This document shows positions 1 to 10,263 of a DNA stretch of 64,000 nt, piece by piece. The translations under genes and the position numbers were made by a program. The notes beneath the pieces were generated by a model. It was not told the origin of the DNA. It ran no database searches and saw only the letters and a program-made list of their open reading frames with translations. Positions within the stretch are counted from its first letter, which is position 1, and every line of letters starts with the position of its first letter. The DNA comes from Grifola frondosa (Eukaryota > Basidiomycota > Agaricomycetes > Polyporales > Grifolaceae). Location: contig LUGG01000009.1 in assembly GCA_001683735.1 (NCBI GenBank), forward strand, positions 1,488,001-1,552,000, read 5' to 3'.

Positions 1-542
1 CAATTCAGGTTGTAAAAATCCTCACACCAAATAATATCATGTGCAGCAAACAAACATACCCTAGATTCTATGGACTCATCAGGATAAGACTGTGGGCCCT
101 GCGCTTAATCTTTATTCGCTATGATTGGACTCCCAACATGCGGACGCACTGAGAACACCTTCGATGCCGCCCTCGTGCGATGAATATTAAACTGCAGCTT
201 TCTAAGAGAAAGACGCATGAGACGCGGAATATAGGTAAGCCGCTAACGATGCGGGTTTCGCATTAATCTGTGAATTAGACTCACCAGCGGCCTATCTGCG
301 GGCGCCCAATGCCGGCGCCAACCTGAAAGTAAAAAAGCGCGATCGATTTGGACCGTCGCGATCGAGATATCGACGGCACGTGATAAGGAAATATTGCAGA
401 ATGGCTTTCGAGTCTCGACATTCAAAGTTTCATAGTAAGCCGTTACTCAGCTGTGTTGCGCAGCCTGTCATCTCCCCTACAAATAGCCATCAGTGGTCTC
501 TAGGATCATCCAACTATCTACAGCGCCGAAAACGCCTCACAT
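1..542. other. 5' flank of the Sqt1-like gene
   Basis: No convincing gene is seen. Short ORFs here on both strands lack family features and intron signals. The last 150 bases are the likely promoter and 5' UTR of the WD40 gene that begins at 543. Confidence 0.5.
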
Positions 543-1979
543 ATGGCCTCAGAGCACCCCGAGGACGAACAGCTCCAAGAAGAGGAGGACGAGCAGTTCA
601 TCGACCCAAACGATGTCTTCATCGAGCTCGCCGAAGATGGCGACTTACCTATGGACGAAGATGATGTCGAGGTAGGCGCGGATGGCGAGCCGCAGCTAGA
701 CGAATCGATCGTGTTCGAGGACAATTCCATGCAGCACTTCCCCAATCACAAGGGTTCCGTTTTCGCGATATCTACACATCCAGTTGCACCCCTCGCTGCA
801 TCCGGCGGCGAGGATGATCTGGGATATATATGGGATTTCACGACCGGGGAGGAGATCGTGAAGCTCACGGGTCACACCGACAGTGTTACAGCCACTGCTT
901 TCAGTGCGGACGGCGAGTTGATCGCGACTGGAGGTATGGACGGGAAGGTGCGAGTATGGCGCCGAGTAGGGAAAGAGAATTGGAATACTTGGGAATTTTT
1001 GACTGAGCTATCGGGGCCGGACGAGGTCATGGTGAGTACATCTGCTTCGCGGATAATAGTACATGTCTAAATAAGGCGTGTTTTGATCGAACAGTGGTTA
1101 CGCTGGCACCCGAAGGGTAACGTTCTCCTAGCAGGCTCAAACGATACAACAGTATGGCTTTGGCAACGTAGGCTCCCTCTCTAGTGCTCCTCGCGTCTGT
1201 TGACTGTCTCTCAGTTCCCTCCGGAAACACGATGCAGGTTTTTGCAGGTCATACCGGGCCCGTACAATGCGGCGGTTTCACGCCCGATGGGAAACGCATT
1301 ATTACTGCTGACGCAGACGGCACACTGATTTTCTGGGACCCGCGGTCGCCTACCCCGCTCTTCAAGCTCTCACCCTCTGACGCGCGCTTCGCGCTCGATG
1401 GGATCACTGCGCTGGCCGTCAACCCTGCATCTACGCTCGCTGTGGTTGGCGGCTCGTCCGGTGGCGTCCGCGTTATTAATTTGAGTAAGGGCGAGGTCAT
1501 TAGTGCGCTTGCAGGACATCAAGAAGGGGAAAGCATCGAGGCGGTCGAATTCCTTGAATTTGCCGGTGCGGGAATACCGCCAGGAGCTGCTGTGTCTGCA
1601 TCGGGCGGCGTGGTCGTGACGGGTGGGACGGACGGAAAGGCGTGCATATGGGACTTGAGCACCATGCGGTTGCGCGCGACACTTGAACACGAAGTTTGTT
1701 TGCTTTATTACGATGATGTCTATTGGAAAGCTGACAGCGTCTGTTACGTTTTAGGATGCGGTTACTTCCCTCCATCGGCTTCCACCACCTAAGGGACATT
1801 TACTTGTATCTGCGTCTGCAGACAAGACACTACGCACGTGGGACGCTCGAACTGGTACCCTTGTGCGAGAAAACAAGGGTCACCAGGGGCCAGTACTGGA
1901 CGCTGCACTGGGTCTTGGAGGCGGCGTGGTAGTAAGCGCAGGCGACGACGGTGTTTGCCTAGTATTTCCAACAGAGTGA
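543..1979 (+). CDS. SQT1: WD40 repeat protein, Sqt1/AAMP family
   Basis: Four exons can be joined in frame: 543-1031, 1095-1167, 1215-1693 and 1755-1979, with GT-AG introns of 63, 47 and 61 nt. The product is about 420 residues, the usual size of the family. It opens with a very acidic stretch (many D/E within the first 55 residues, as in Sqt1 and AAMP), followed by WD40 blades that carry GH...V and W-D/W-R endings (for example GHTDSVTATAFSADG and GHTGPVQCGGFTPDG). The last blade reads SAGDDGVCLVFPTE before the stop. In yeast Sqt1 is the dedicated chaperone of ribosomal protein L10; human AAMP is its relative. The acidic N-terminus fits binding of a basic ribosomal protein. Family assignment is firm; the exact partner is inferred from yeast. 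Confidence 0.85.
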
Positions 1980-2856
1980 TTCAGACGTGAAATTCCACTG
2001 GTACATGTCGAAGTAGAGGTAGTAGAAGCAAAATTATTGTGCATTCCGGTACAGCTTAGCGATATATCCTTATTCTTTTATGGCAATTACTGCGGACCAT
2101 CTACACGATTCGTATCTGCGCACGATACACAGATCGACATGGGATCGACACCGCCATCCTCTGCCAACTTGTTACAAATCACTTAAACGTATAACCGCTT
2201 CATGATGTGCACGCGCCAAACTGCCAATGGGTTTTGTAAGATTGTGTCGGGCTGCCAGAGACGGCCAGGTGGAATTAGAGCGCTGTCCAAGAGTACAAAC
2301 GCGGAGAGAAGAATGTGCTGAGGTAGCTTCTTTGACTCATCGGCTTGTCTCGGACGAGATGTCGGCCCAGCAGTATGTCTGTGCCCCGCACGCAGCGAGA
2401 AACGCGTGTTGAATGACGTGTCCGGGGAGGTCTGGGGTGAAAGCTGTCTTAGATCACAGATGCAGATCACCTTTTGGTCAGGTTTCTCGAAGATCTAAGT
2501 GCTGGAGGACAGTGAAATCGCGTCCATGGTCGAACTGAACACAACTCACGAACAGCAACAGATGTCCTACAAGTGCTTGATATCGCGTCATGCGGGAACC
2601 ACACAATCCATCACTGGATAAAGAACGGCTATAGATAGGGACTCTCCTATGATGCCCTCGCCTCCCACTCGGTCTAGCCCAGGGAGTTGTAAAAAGCCTG
2701 TAAACATTGTCCATAGCGCGATCCTTGTTGCGGGCGATGGTGAGGACGAGTTCGGAGGTGATGGCGAAGGAGAAAGGCCCGCCGAGAAAGAGCGAGAAGG
2801 GGACATGCGGAATGTGCCTGTGGGTGCACAAATAAACAGACCCCGGCTATTACCGT
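1980..2856. other. Intergenic, no gene seen
   Basis: About 0.9 kb with only short overlapping ORFs on both strands and no recognisable domain or splice pattern. It should hold the 3' UTR of the WD40 gene and the upstream region of the GPI-protein gene. Confidence 0.4.
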
Positions 2857-2866
2857 CCATATAAGG
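2857..2866 (+). promoter_or_regulatory. TATA-like element before the GPI-protein gene
   Basis: The sequence CCATATAAGG lies 93 bases before the ATG at 2959, a distance compatible with a TATA box and a short 5' UTR. This is assigned by motif and position only. Confidence 0.4.
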
Positions 2867-2958
2867 GTCATCCGTTGCCGCGTCCTCTGCTCCAGCCTTC
2901 CCGCTTCCCACAAGCAAGCTCGCCCCCTTCACTTGTCCTCCCTCCGCCTTTGCCCGTG

Positions 2959-4003
2959 ATGAAGTCCGTTTTCTCCTGCCTTGTCACCGCGGCTCTGTTT
3001 GTCGCTGGTGTTGCTGCTCAGGGCACGTTCATGATCAACACCCCGTACGCTCTCAAAAATTTAATCCAGTTTCGCAGCGTCCCTACTCACACCATACTCC
3101 TAGAAACAATCCCCCGCAGTGCGTCAATGTGCAGTTCACCTGGACGGGAGGAGTTCGTACGTTAAAATCCCTTTTCTTACGTACGTTAGTCTGACTATGG
3201 AATGACCCGTAGCCCCGTACTTCCTGGTAGGCTATTTGTAACTTTGACACTCCATGTCTTTTAACATATCTTTTGTCCTGCTCGCTCCTATGTAGGAGTA
3301 AGTGTTACGCTATTCATATTTAAATCATCAGGTCCTGATATTCTTTTCAGAATCTTGCCAGGTAGTCAACCCAACGCAGCTGCGCTTGAGCAGTTTTCCA
3401 ATCTCACTGGTACTTCCCTGACCTGGAATACCAATATTGCGGCGGGTAAGTTGTCACATTCTAAGCAATTAATCGACTCTTATGTGGTCGCGCTTTAGGA
3501 ACTTCTCTTGGCCTCACTATTGTTGACTCTACTGGAGACACTAAACAATCTGGAACGTTCACGGTTGAGCCCGGTCGTGTGTATCCCTGTTTTCAAAATG
3601 ATGGTTTGAATGTGGAGGCTCACTCAAAATTCTGCATCCAGCGGACAGCAGCTGCCTGACGCAGTCCGCGGTTGTCTCCGGTGGTTCAAACACGGCTACG
3701 GCCGCCACTGCGACCACTACCGGCTCGACTACCGCTTCTGGCACGACTTCCGGCACTACCACTGCTCCTGCTGGAACTTCCACTAGTGGCTCCTCTGGCA
3801 CTTCATCGTCGGGTTCGACCACGAAGGCTTCGTCTACGACGTGCGTTACTCTTGATATTGTTGCAGCCAATTTCTGTTAACACCCTTATTCCTTTCATAG
3901 CTCTGCATCTGCAACGACCACTAGCAACGTGGCCGTAAACAACCTTGCGTCAATGGGTGCCGTTGGCGTGGTTGGTGCTGTCGTCGCTGCCTTCCTTGCC
4001 TGA
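2959..4003 (+). CDS. Ser/Thr-rich GPI-anchored secreted protein, Kre9/KNH-like
   Basis: The start gives a clear signal peptide (MKSVFSCLVTAALFVAGVAAQ). The mature part reads NTP...QCVNVQFTWTGG...PYFL, the opening of the Kre9/KNH1 domain found in fungal wall proteins, then LTWNTNIAAG, SLGLTIVDSTGD and GTFTVEPG. A long Ser/Thr/Ala/Gly-rich tract follows (about 3670-3840), typical of O-mannosylated stalks, and the C-terminus is a hydrophobic tail (MGAVGVVGAVVAAFLA) expected for GPI attachment. At least five introns interrupt it (the first starts at about 3044, the last is about 3842-3899). The splice junction near 3150-3215 could not be placed with canonical GT-AG ends while keeping the family motif, so the model is approximate there. 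The likely role is at the cell wall or surface; no enzyme activity is implied. Confidence 0.75.
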
Positions 4004-5344
4004 GCTGTTTGGCTTCGCTCTCGCTTTGCGTTCGATCCGAAAAGTAGACGACATCGCTGCGATCTTCTTGTTTCGTCTGACTTTGCCTAGACAATATGAA
4101 CGGCTTCCGGTCGACTACCGTCTTTAGGTTGTACACTATCTCTCCTTTCTTTTGGTCTCACAGACAAGTATTGTCCGCCCCACTCTTCTAATGCTTGCTT
4201 TCTTTTTACCCTCCACCCTCCTGTTGTTGCAGTTAGTTACCCTTGTGCTTACTCTTGAACATTCTGGTCTGGAGCGGCAGATACCTGAATTGTATACTTC
4301 CATATCCTCGGATATGTCTACTTTGAGTACATATGTTCACCAATCGTTGTGCAATCAGGTTCCTGTACCAATCCCCATACTGCCATAGGCTGCATATACG
4401 ATCAGCGTTCAGTCGAGCTTGTTGTGATACCTATACAAATTTGCGTTCACTCTGCCAAGGCGCACTGTTTGTGCCTCCTATATTGTATGTCGAGCGTAGG
4501 GATCGGACGTTTACGGTAATTGTTCCCTTTCATTTTACGATGGTTGCGGCCTTATCCAGCCATATTGTTCCGAGCCTGCCGACGTTGAGCGCTGAGTCGC
4601 GATTATCTCAAAGCGGAGATAACTTTCTTAGATAATGAAAATCGATACTTATCTCATATTGTTCTGAACTTGCCCATTAAAGGACATTCTCGTCATGATA
4701 CAAGAAATAAACCCACGATGCGACCGTCTTGGGTTTCACAGGTATGTACACAGTGAACTCCACAGGGCGTGTAGTCAGACAACAACTCATATATCATAGT
4801 TTGCCAGACTCGCACGATGGGCTCGGCAACCGATGAAGAGGATTCTGTAAACACCATCAGGTACCTCTGCGTATCTCCCGGCGGCGAGTTTTGTGTGTGA
4901 GCGCGACGGATAGGTACGGAATACACATCAGGGACTTTCACGATCAGGTTTCGGGCGCGTGGCGTCAAAAGCAGATTCAACAACATGATTTGCTCTAGCA
5001 GGTTCAGCTATCGTGCTGTTGTTGTGGAAAAGCAGGCAACCTGCTCGCGGGAACTTACGCTAACTTATGGCGGTCGCCGTGCGATTTGCACGGATTGCCA
5101 GGACGAGGTCGCCACGCTAGTCACTTGGTATCCGAAAATGTAGCATCTCTGTGAATGCTGTGCTAACGTCGTCCGGTTGCGCTTCGATACCGCTGCCCTG
5201 TGGCAGCAGCGCTCACGTATGCTCGGCGAGGTTGTGTTTGTGTCTAGTGATCCGTCGTCCTGTCACCACCATACACACCCTACACACAGCAATTATCATA
5301 CAGACCCATCAGGGAAGTGGGTTGGGGCCGTGCTGAGACAGACA
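4004..5344. other. Intergenic with a GATA-site cluster
   Basis: About 1.3 kb without a supported gene. It is pyrimidine-rich after the GPI-protein stop. It contains four AGATAA-type motifs between 4603 and 4654, listed separately. A 97-residue minus-strand ORF (4693-4986) has no recognisable family and was not accepted. Confidence 0.4.
4603..4654. promoter_or_regulatory. Cluster of four GATA-factor motifs
   Basis: TTATCT at 4603-4608, AGATAA at 4617-4622, AGATAA at 4630-4635 and TTATCT at 4649-4654 give four copies of the AGATAA core in 52 bases, in both orientations. Fungal GATA factors (AreA/Nit2, SreA, white-collar type) bind such pairs. The next gene downstream is the lactonase-like gene, 0.9 kb away. 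Function is inferred from motif density only. Confidence 0.4.
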
Positions 5345-5350
5345 TATAAA
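5345..5350 (+). promoter_or_regulatory. TATA box candidate for the lactonase-like gene
   Basis: A perfect TATAAA stands 216 bases before the ATG at 5566. A pyrimidine-rich stretch with many CT runs follows, as in many fungal core promoters. Motif-only assignment. Confidence 0.35.
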
Positions 5351-5565
5351 ACTGTGACTCTTCGCTATGATGATGATTTTCATTCCCCTTTTATTCGTTG
5401 TTCCTCATCTTTTGTTCTTCTCAGCGCCTGGAAGCGAGTAATCTTCAGTTTCGCGTTCTCTATCTCCATTCACGCTACGAGCTGTGCTCATCCTTTCCTT
5501 TAACCGCACCGACCACCGGCCCGACTCTACCTTCATCACCTCGCTTTTAACATTCCAGGACCAGC

Positions 5566-7271
5566 ATGAAGTTCTCGATCCCAGTTCTCACTTCAGCGCT
5601 CGCTGCTTCCGCTCTCGTTTCCGGCGCCCCGCTCGGGCGTCGCGATGGAAGGGGTACGAAAATGATGACATCAAACACTAAGCTCAAGCCGCAGGCGCGG
5701 TATACTGTATGCTGTGTACTCGCATCAGTGGTGTCCTTGATAGCTGACAGGATCGTCGTAGTTATCACCAATGAACCCGAGGGTAACATGGTCATTGTGG
5801 CCAACATCAATGCCGATGGAACCTTGGTATGTCTGTAGTGCTTATTTCCTGAAGAGTTTTCAGTTGATCAAGTTTTGCAGGGGCTCAACAGAGCTGTCTC
5901 CACCAGTGGCCGCGGATCGCATGGTCTTGCGGACCCCGTTGGTCCCGATGCCTTATTCTCGCAGGTAAGTTAATCTAATAGCGTTGCGAGACCACCGTAA
6001 AGTTAATTGATTTTGTAGGGTTCCATCAAAGCGTCTGCCACCGGGAAAATCCTTGCAGCGGTGAACGTGAGTTCCCATCGGGGCCATGAGATGGCCCATG
6101 AATTAACCTCACACGTACAGTCTGGCTCCAACACTGTCTCGCTGTTCTCCATCGACTCCAGCGACCCTACGAACATCAACCTCATTGGTGAGCCCGTGTC
6201 CAGCGAGGGCGAGTTCCCGATGTCGCTGGCGATCAACGGCGCAGGCAACCAGGTTTGCGTTCTTAACGGCGGAACTGTCAATGGAGTGAAGTAAGTCGGT
6301 GGTAAATATTCAGGGTTTGTGGGGTGCTTATTTTCGACGCTCGTACCTAGCTGCTTTTCTGTTGACTCGAAGCTTGGCCTCGTCGCGATGCCGAACACGC
6401 TCCGGTCTTTGGGCCTTAACCAGACCACCCCCGCGACTGGTCCCGCAGGGACAACGAGCCACATCGCCTTTAGCGAAGACGGCAAGCAACTCATCGCGTC
6501 AGTCAAGGGCGTCCCGCCCACGCCCGGCTTTCTTGCAGTGTGGGACGTGAACACCGACGGCACGCTGTCCGCGGACTTCCAGACCGTTACGCCCGGGAGC
6601 GGCGGCCTGCTGCCGTTCTCGATGACCGTGATCCCGGGCAAGAACGCCATCCTCGCGACGGATGCCGGCGTCGGGTTCGACATCTTCGACTTTGGCGGGC
6701 AGAACCAGTCATCCGTGGTACCCATAACCGGACAGGGCGCGACGTGCTGGTCCAGCTTCAGCAACCAGACGGGCAACTTCTACCTCACGGACATCATCAC
6801 TTCCACTGTGACGGAGGTGAACGTCGATGATAACTTGAAGGGAACGATCGTCAAGGTGCGAAATGTTCTTCCTCCGTTGTCATTTGATTTTCGGATATTT
6901 ATATATGTATCCGTCTAGCAATACCCCAAGCTCCAGGCTCTGCAACGATCGACAATGACATCGCCACTGTCGGGGGCAAGGAGTACGTGCATCTCTTCAT
7001 GGTAGATCGTCATTCCAACCGCTGACTTGCCTCCCAGCTTCCTCTACGTCTTGGCTCCTAACGCGACGTCCATCGATGTGCTCTCCCTTGACGCACCGGG
7101 CGCTGCCAATAAGATCGCCACGGTGGATATTAAAGGACCAGCCACGGCGGCTGGTGTTACTATAAGTACGTCCGGCTCCTATTATTTCATTCTGAGGACG
7201 GCATGAGATTCTGACGATTGTATACAGATGCCAACAACTTGCAAGGAATGACTTCATTCGTTAAGCAGTGA
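5566..7271 (+). CDS. Secreted lactonase-like seven-bladed beta-propeller
   Basis: The start gives a signal peptide (MKFSIPVLTSALAASALVSG) with basic residues after it. Spliced exons read VITNEPEGNMVIVANINADGTL, then NRAVSTSGRGSHGLADPVG, then a propeller-like series: SGSNTVSLFSIDSSDPTN, NCFSVDSKLGLVAM, SHIAFSEDGKQLIASVKG, FLAVWDVNTDGTLS, GGLLPFSMTVIPGKNAILATD and FLYVLAPNATSIDVLSLD. It ends at FVKQ. This repeat style matches the PF10282 lactonase/3-carboxymuconate cyclase-like family, abundant as secreted proteins in Agaricomycetes. At least seven short introns can be placed by frame. Whether it opens a lactone or has lost activity cannot be told from sequence. A 257-residue antisense ORF over the same bases is a shadow of GC-rich codons. 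Confidence 0.75.
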
Positions 7272-8118
7272 TTGCTGAGTGGCAGGTGTTGGTGCTTGTG
7301 GGGTCAGTGCTCTTACCTTAATTAATCTGACGATCATTGTGTCTACTAGGACTGGAATCATGAAGCGAATCACGAACCGCGTGTGCATGTTCGCACAAGC
7401 TTATGAAAAAGCTTTTCATTATCTGGGATGACAATCTGTGACACCCTAGAATGGGGGTCGAAGCGAAGCAGTAATAGCTGCTCTCCGAAGTATATTCCGT
7501 AGCTTCTTGTGACACACAGCTACTCGAATTAATTCTGCTTATCGCAAAGCTCGCAGAAGAAGCTAGAAGAGATTTATCAGATTCATTTGAGCGGAATCAG
7601 GATTGGGGTGGTGGCTTCGGCTGAATCTTGGATTGCCTCAGTGATGCGGCCCTCTTGATGGCGGAGGAGGAAAATTATGGCCACCATTGCCACTAACGCT
7701 GCAACACTAGGGTATTTGAATGGCTCGACAATAGTAGTACTGGTGTGAAGACGAGAATTCATCCGAACGCATAGGGCCACAACTCCAGCAATATCTCAAC
7801 GTAACAGCGTTGGACCACCAAAAAAATAGGACTCTGTCCACTATACCGATGCACATAAAAATCGAGAGCTTACATTGAGAGAATGAAAGAAGAGAGTCGA
7901 GCGCTGTCGAGCGCCCATTTCGCTCATCCAGCGGCACAGCGTTTAGACGCCGAGGACAATCAGGCTCCCTTCTTTCATAACCTGACATTTTCACGCGTAT
8001 TCGTATACAAACCTCCCCTTCAAAGGTGAGTAACTATTTCCTGAAACAATTCCAGATTTTCGTGGTTTCTCTTCCACGACATATTCGTGCTAATGATTCA
8101 AATTTCAGTACTCAAGCC
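7272..8118. other. Intergenic with a gene remnant
   Basis: About 0.85 kb between the lactonase-like gene and the kinase-like gene. The only recognisable content is a minus-strand remnant near 7583-7720, listed separately. The rest shows no gene. Confidence 0.4.
7583..7720 (-). pseudogene. Remnant of the single-pass surface-protein family
   Basis: Read on the minus strand, this stretch encodes a membrane segment followed by a cytoplasmic tail: VAALVAMVAIIFLLR, then EGRITEAIQDSAEATTP and a stop at 7583. The intact gene at 24.7-26.4 kb has the same arrangement (VVVLVAVAMVFSLLL, then EGRVTEAIQDAAE). A possible splice acceptor (CCCTAG on the minus strand) sits just before the membrane segment, as in the intact gene, which has an intron at that place. 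No ectodomain is found upstream. I read it as the last-exon fragment of a lost paralogue. Confidence 0.6.
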
Positions 8119-9053
8119 ATGAGCGGAAAGCTTGTCGGCACTGAAGAGCCCTCCCTTCGCAATCATGGGCTCAATGGCCTTCCTATCCTGCTGTCCTTCG
8201 TCAAGGCGATCCTAACGCTCATACCATAGGGATGGAAACCTCGCTTGTACGATGCGTTCACCAGAACAGGCTTTTGCATTCGTCCGTTCCCTACCCGCAG
8301 TATATTCCGCTTACCATTCGGCCTTGTCCTCAAAATATCTGAAGATACCAGTGGGGTTGAAGCCAATGCACTGCGATTCGTCAGCACCTTACACGGCATA
8401 CATGTTCCTCAACTCGTTGATTATGTCAGCTCCTCGCAGCGGAGCTATCTCCTGACGACTTGGGTTGAAGGCGATTGCATGGGAACGGTGTTCGACCACC
8501 TTACTTCCTCGGATAAAGATCGCATCGTTAAGGATTTACGGGAGCAGTTCCGTGCGCTGAAACTTCAGACCCAGTCGTCGAGCACTCATCTCATTTGCAA
8601 TGCTTCCGGCGGTCCTGTCAACGACCCACGGGTCCCTTGGGTGGCCCAGGAGAACCCTCGCACGTTCGCACGTTACCAGGACTTCGCTGCAGAAGTGTGG
8701 ACTGGCCTTGATTGGTCTATGAACCGTGACACGCTGCGGCCCATGATGATGCCTCTTATCGAGCGCAAGGATGTACCTATCGTCTTCAGCCACGCAGATC
8801 TTCTTCCGAAGAACATCATTATTCCGGGAGGCCTAGCCCGTTGGCGCGCGGGTGCGGCAGAGTTTGTATCATCGACTGGGAGTATGCTGGCTGGATGCCA
8901 GTTTATTGGGATGCACTGAAGGCGACTTGGATGTCGTTTGAGGAAGACGATGACGATTGGCTGCCGATGGCACGAGCCATTTTCCCCGATCATCATTCTG
9001 AACTCGATGCAGACTTGGAGTGGCGACGGCGCTCGAAGGTTCTGATACTTTGA
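8119..9053 (+). pseudogene. APH/choline-kinase-like phosphotransferase, frame broken
   Basis: The body (8230-8860) matches fungal aminoglycoside-phosphotransferase-fold proteins: LVLKISEDT near the lysine loop, then LLTTWVEGDCMG (hinge), VPIVFSHADLLPKNIII (the H-x-D-x5-N catalytic motif) and IIDWEYAGW (the Mg-binding DxE/D motif). The catalytic loop and IIDWEYAGW are in different frames. The shift lies between about 8824 and 8860, where no intron of workable size fits, so one base appears gained or lost. The TAG at 8227-8229 is probably a splice acceptor: CTAAC lies a few bases upstream, so I do not treat it as nonsense. Substrate unknown; these proteins are expanded in Agaricomycetes. It may be a pseudogene or a sound gene with a sequence error. 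Confidence 0.6.
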
Positions 9054-9639
9054 ATCAGCCTATTGAATATTGAATATTGAAGGTGCGCATTCAATCTACG
9101 TCGTGTTTCTTTTGTGCTCCAGTCTTCCTCTATATGCCGTTTCTTATGCGGATGTGCACGAAATGTCCGGACCGATCGTCAGTAGCGATAATGAGACCGG
9201 TACGAGGAGCGCCTTGCTGAGCGAAACCCGTGATGAAAAGAAAGCCGACTATAAAGGACCTGACATGAGTGGTTAGAAGGATGATTTTACTTTTTGCTCA
9301 CATGGTTTCCTTTGGTTAGGCTGAGGATAAGAAAAAGAAGATTGTGAGATCTCGCTATCAGCTACTGCATGCTTATTAGGTTGATACCATGTCACTGGGG
9401 CTGCGTGAGCAGCAGAATGGCCATCATGAGGGCAGACAATGCACTCCTGTATAACAGGAGTCCATTGTCTGTCTTAGGCTTCCTCAGTTTGTTGATACCC
9501 ATGCGTATCACGGATGTCCATGTGGATAATAAGAGCAGCTGAGCCTCCTTATCTTACGCAGTCGTGAGTCCCATCATCAGCCCGCATCGTCATATTTACT
9601 CATTCTCGTGGAACAAATGACACACACAAACTTCACTGT
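9054..9639. other. Intergenic with a strong palindrome
   Basis: No supported gene. A 68-residue ORF (9070-9276) has no family features. The region holds the near-perfect inverted repeat at 9433-9471, listed separately. Confidence 0.4.
9433..9471. repeat. 39-nt near-perfect palindrome
   Basis: The arms CAGACAATGCACTCCTGT (9433-9450) and ACAGGAGTCCATTGTCTG (9454-9471) pair at 17 of 18 positions around a three-base loop (ATA). Transcribed, this gives a stable hairpin. It lies between the broken kinase-like gene and the orphan gene. Candidates are a transcript-end hairpin, a small-RNA precursor or a relic of a mobile element tip. Nothing nearby settles which. Confidence 0.75.
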
Positions 9640-10089
9640 GGGTCTCTGTACCTCGTTGGTTTCACGCAGGCACGCGCTCCACACGTAGGATTGCTCATAG
9701 CCACCAGCGCCTCGTCAGGGCGCCTCGTTCGTATTCGAATCGACCGAGCCACCTCGCGCATTTGGACATACCAGTCCCGGGCCCAAAAGGTTGCTGGGGA
9801 TATGTTTTGTGCCACCCTACTCAAAATACGTGACGTTACGGCCAGTGCCATCACCGTCCAGCAGCTAGAAGAGGCGGCAGAGTCTATACCTGCACCTCAG
9901 AACGACGACTTCGGGGAGTGTTTCCCGTGGGTGCTTCGGGTCGTACAGGCACTGAAGGAACGAGGACTGTTGAATGTGATGGATGTTGAACTGCTGGGGA
10001 TGGAATTCGCGGAGTTTGCGGCTGGAAATCAAGCGTTTGCTAGACGAGATAGGTTTCCGAATGTCGCGGTATCGGATGTGTGCACGTAA
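9640..10089 (+). CDS. Orphan basidiomycete family protein
   Basis: One open frame reads YLVGFTQARAPHVGLLIATS, GRLVRIRIDRATSRIWTYQ, SQ-like KVAGDMFCATLLKIRDV, then a linker, then FGECFPWVLRVVQALKERGLL and FAAGNQAFARRDRFPNVA before the stop at 10089. From memory this pattern (HVGL...RIRIDRA...KVAGDMF...ECxPWVLxVI) recurs in uncharacterised Agaricomycete proteins of about 150-170 residues, and the length fits. The start is not settled: the ATG at 9617 is in another frame, and no intron clearly joins it, so the 5' end may be spliced, mutated or outside what I can see. The function is unknown. The E/N-C-x-x-W-V element recalls the second half of papain-like or NlpC-like folds, which is only a guess. 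Confidence 0.5.
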   Translation, partial: GSLYLVGFTQARAPHVGLLIATSASSGRLVRIRIDRATSRIWTYQSRAQKVAGDMFCATLLKIRDVTASAITVQQLEEAAESIPAPQNDDFGECFPWVLRVVQALKERGLLNVMDVELLGMEFAEFAAGNQAFARRDRFPNVAVSDVCT

Positions 10090-10263
10090 AGTCGACTGCC
10101 GTTTATCTATTAAATGCAATTCAAACGATGTGGTGTTCAAGTTGACGTTGAACGTTGACATTGCTGCCACAACAATTTGTAAAGTCATTTCCCCTTCAGA
10201 TGATCTGAGACATCGAAAGACGATGTATTATCACAGACTAAATTTATGAACGTGAGATTGCCA

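Noticed and set aside
3559..3870. 103-residue minus-strand Val/Glu-rich ORF
   Set aside because: Antisense of the Ser/Thr-rich stalk of the GPI protein; its composition follows from the repeats on the other strand.
4693..4986. 97-residue minus-strand ORF between the two secreted-protein genes
   Set aside because: No recognisable family, no splice context and no neighbours in a coherent model; could be chance.
6003..6776. 257-residue minus-strand ORF over the lactonase-like gene
   Set aside because: It is exactly antisense to exons with clear propeller motifs and has no family features; a shadow of GC-rich codons.
8227..8229. In-frame TAG as a nonsense mutation in the kinase-like gene
   Set aside because: It is preceded by CTAAC and fits a splice acceptor (CATAG), so an intron explains it better. 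The later frame shift is the real problem.
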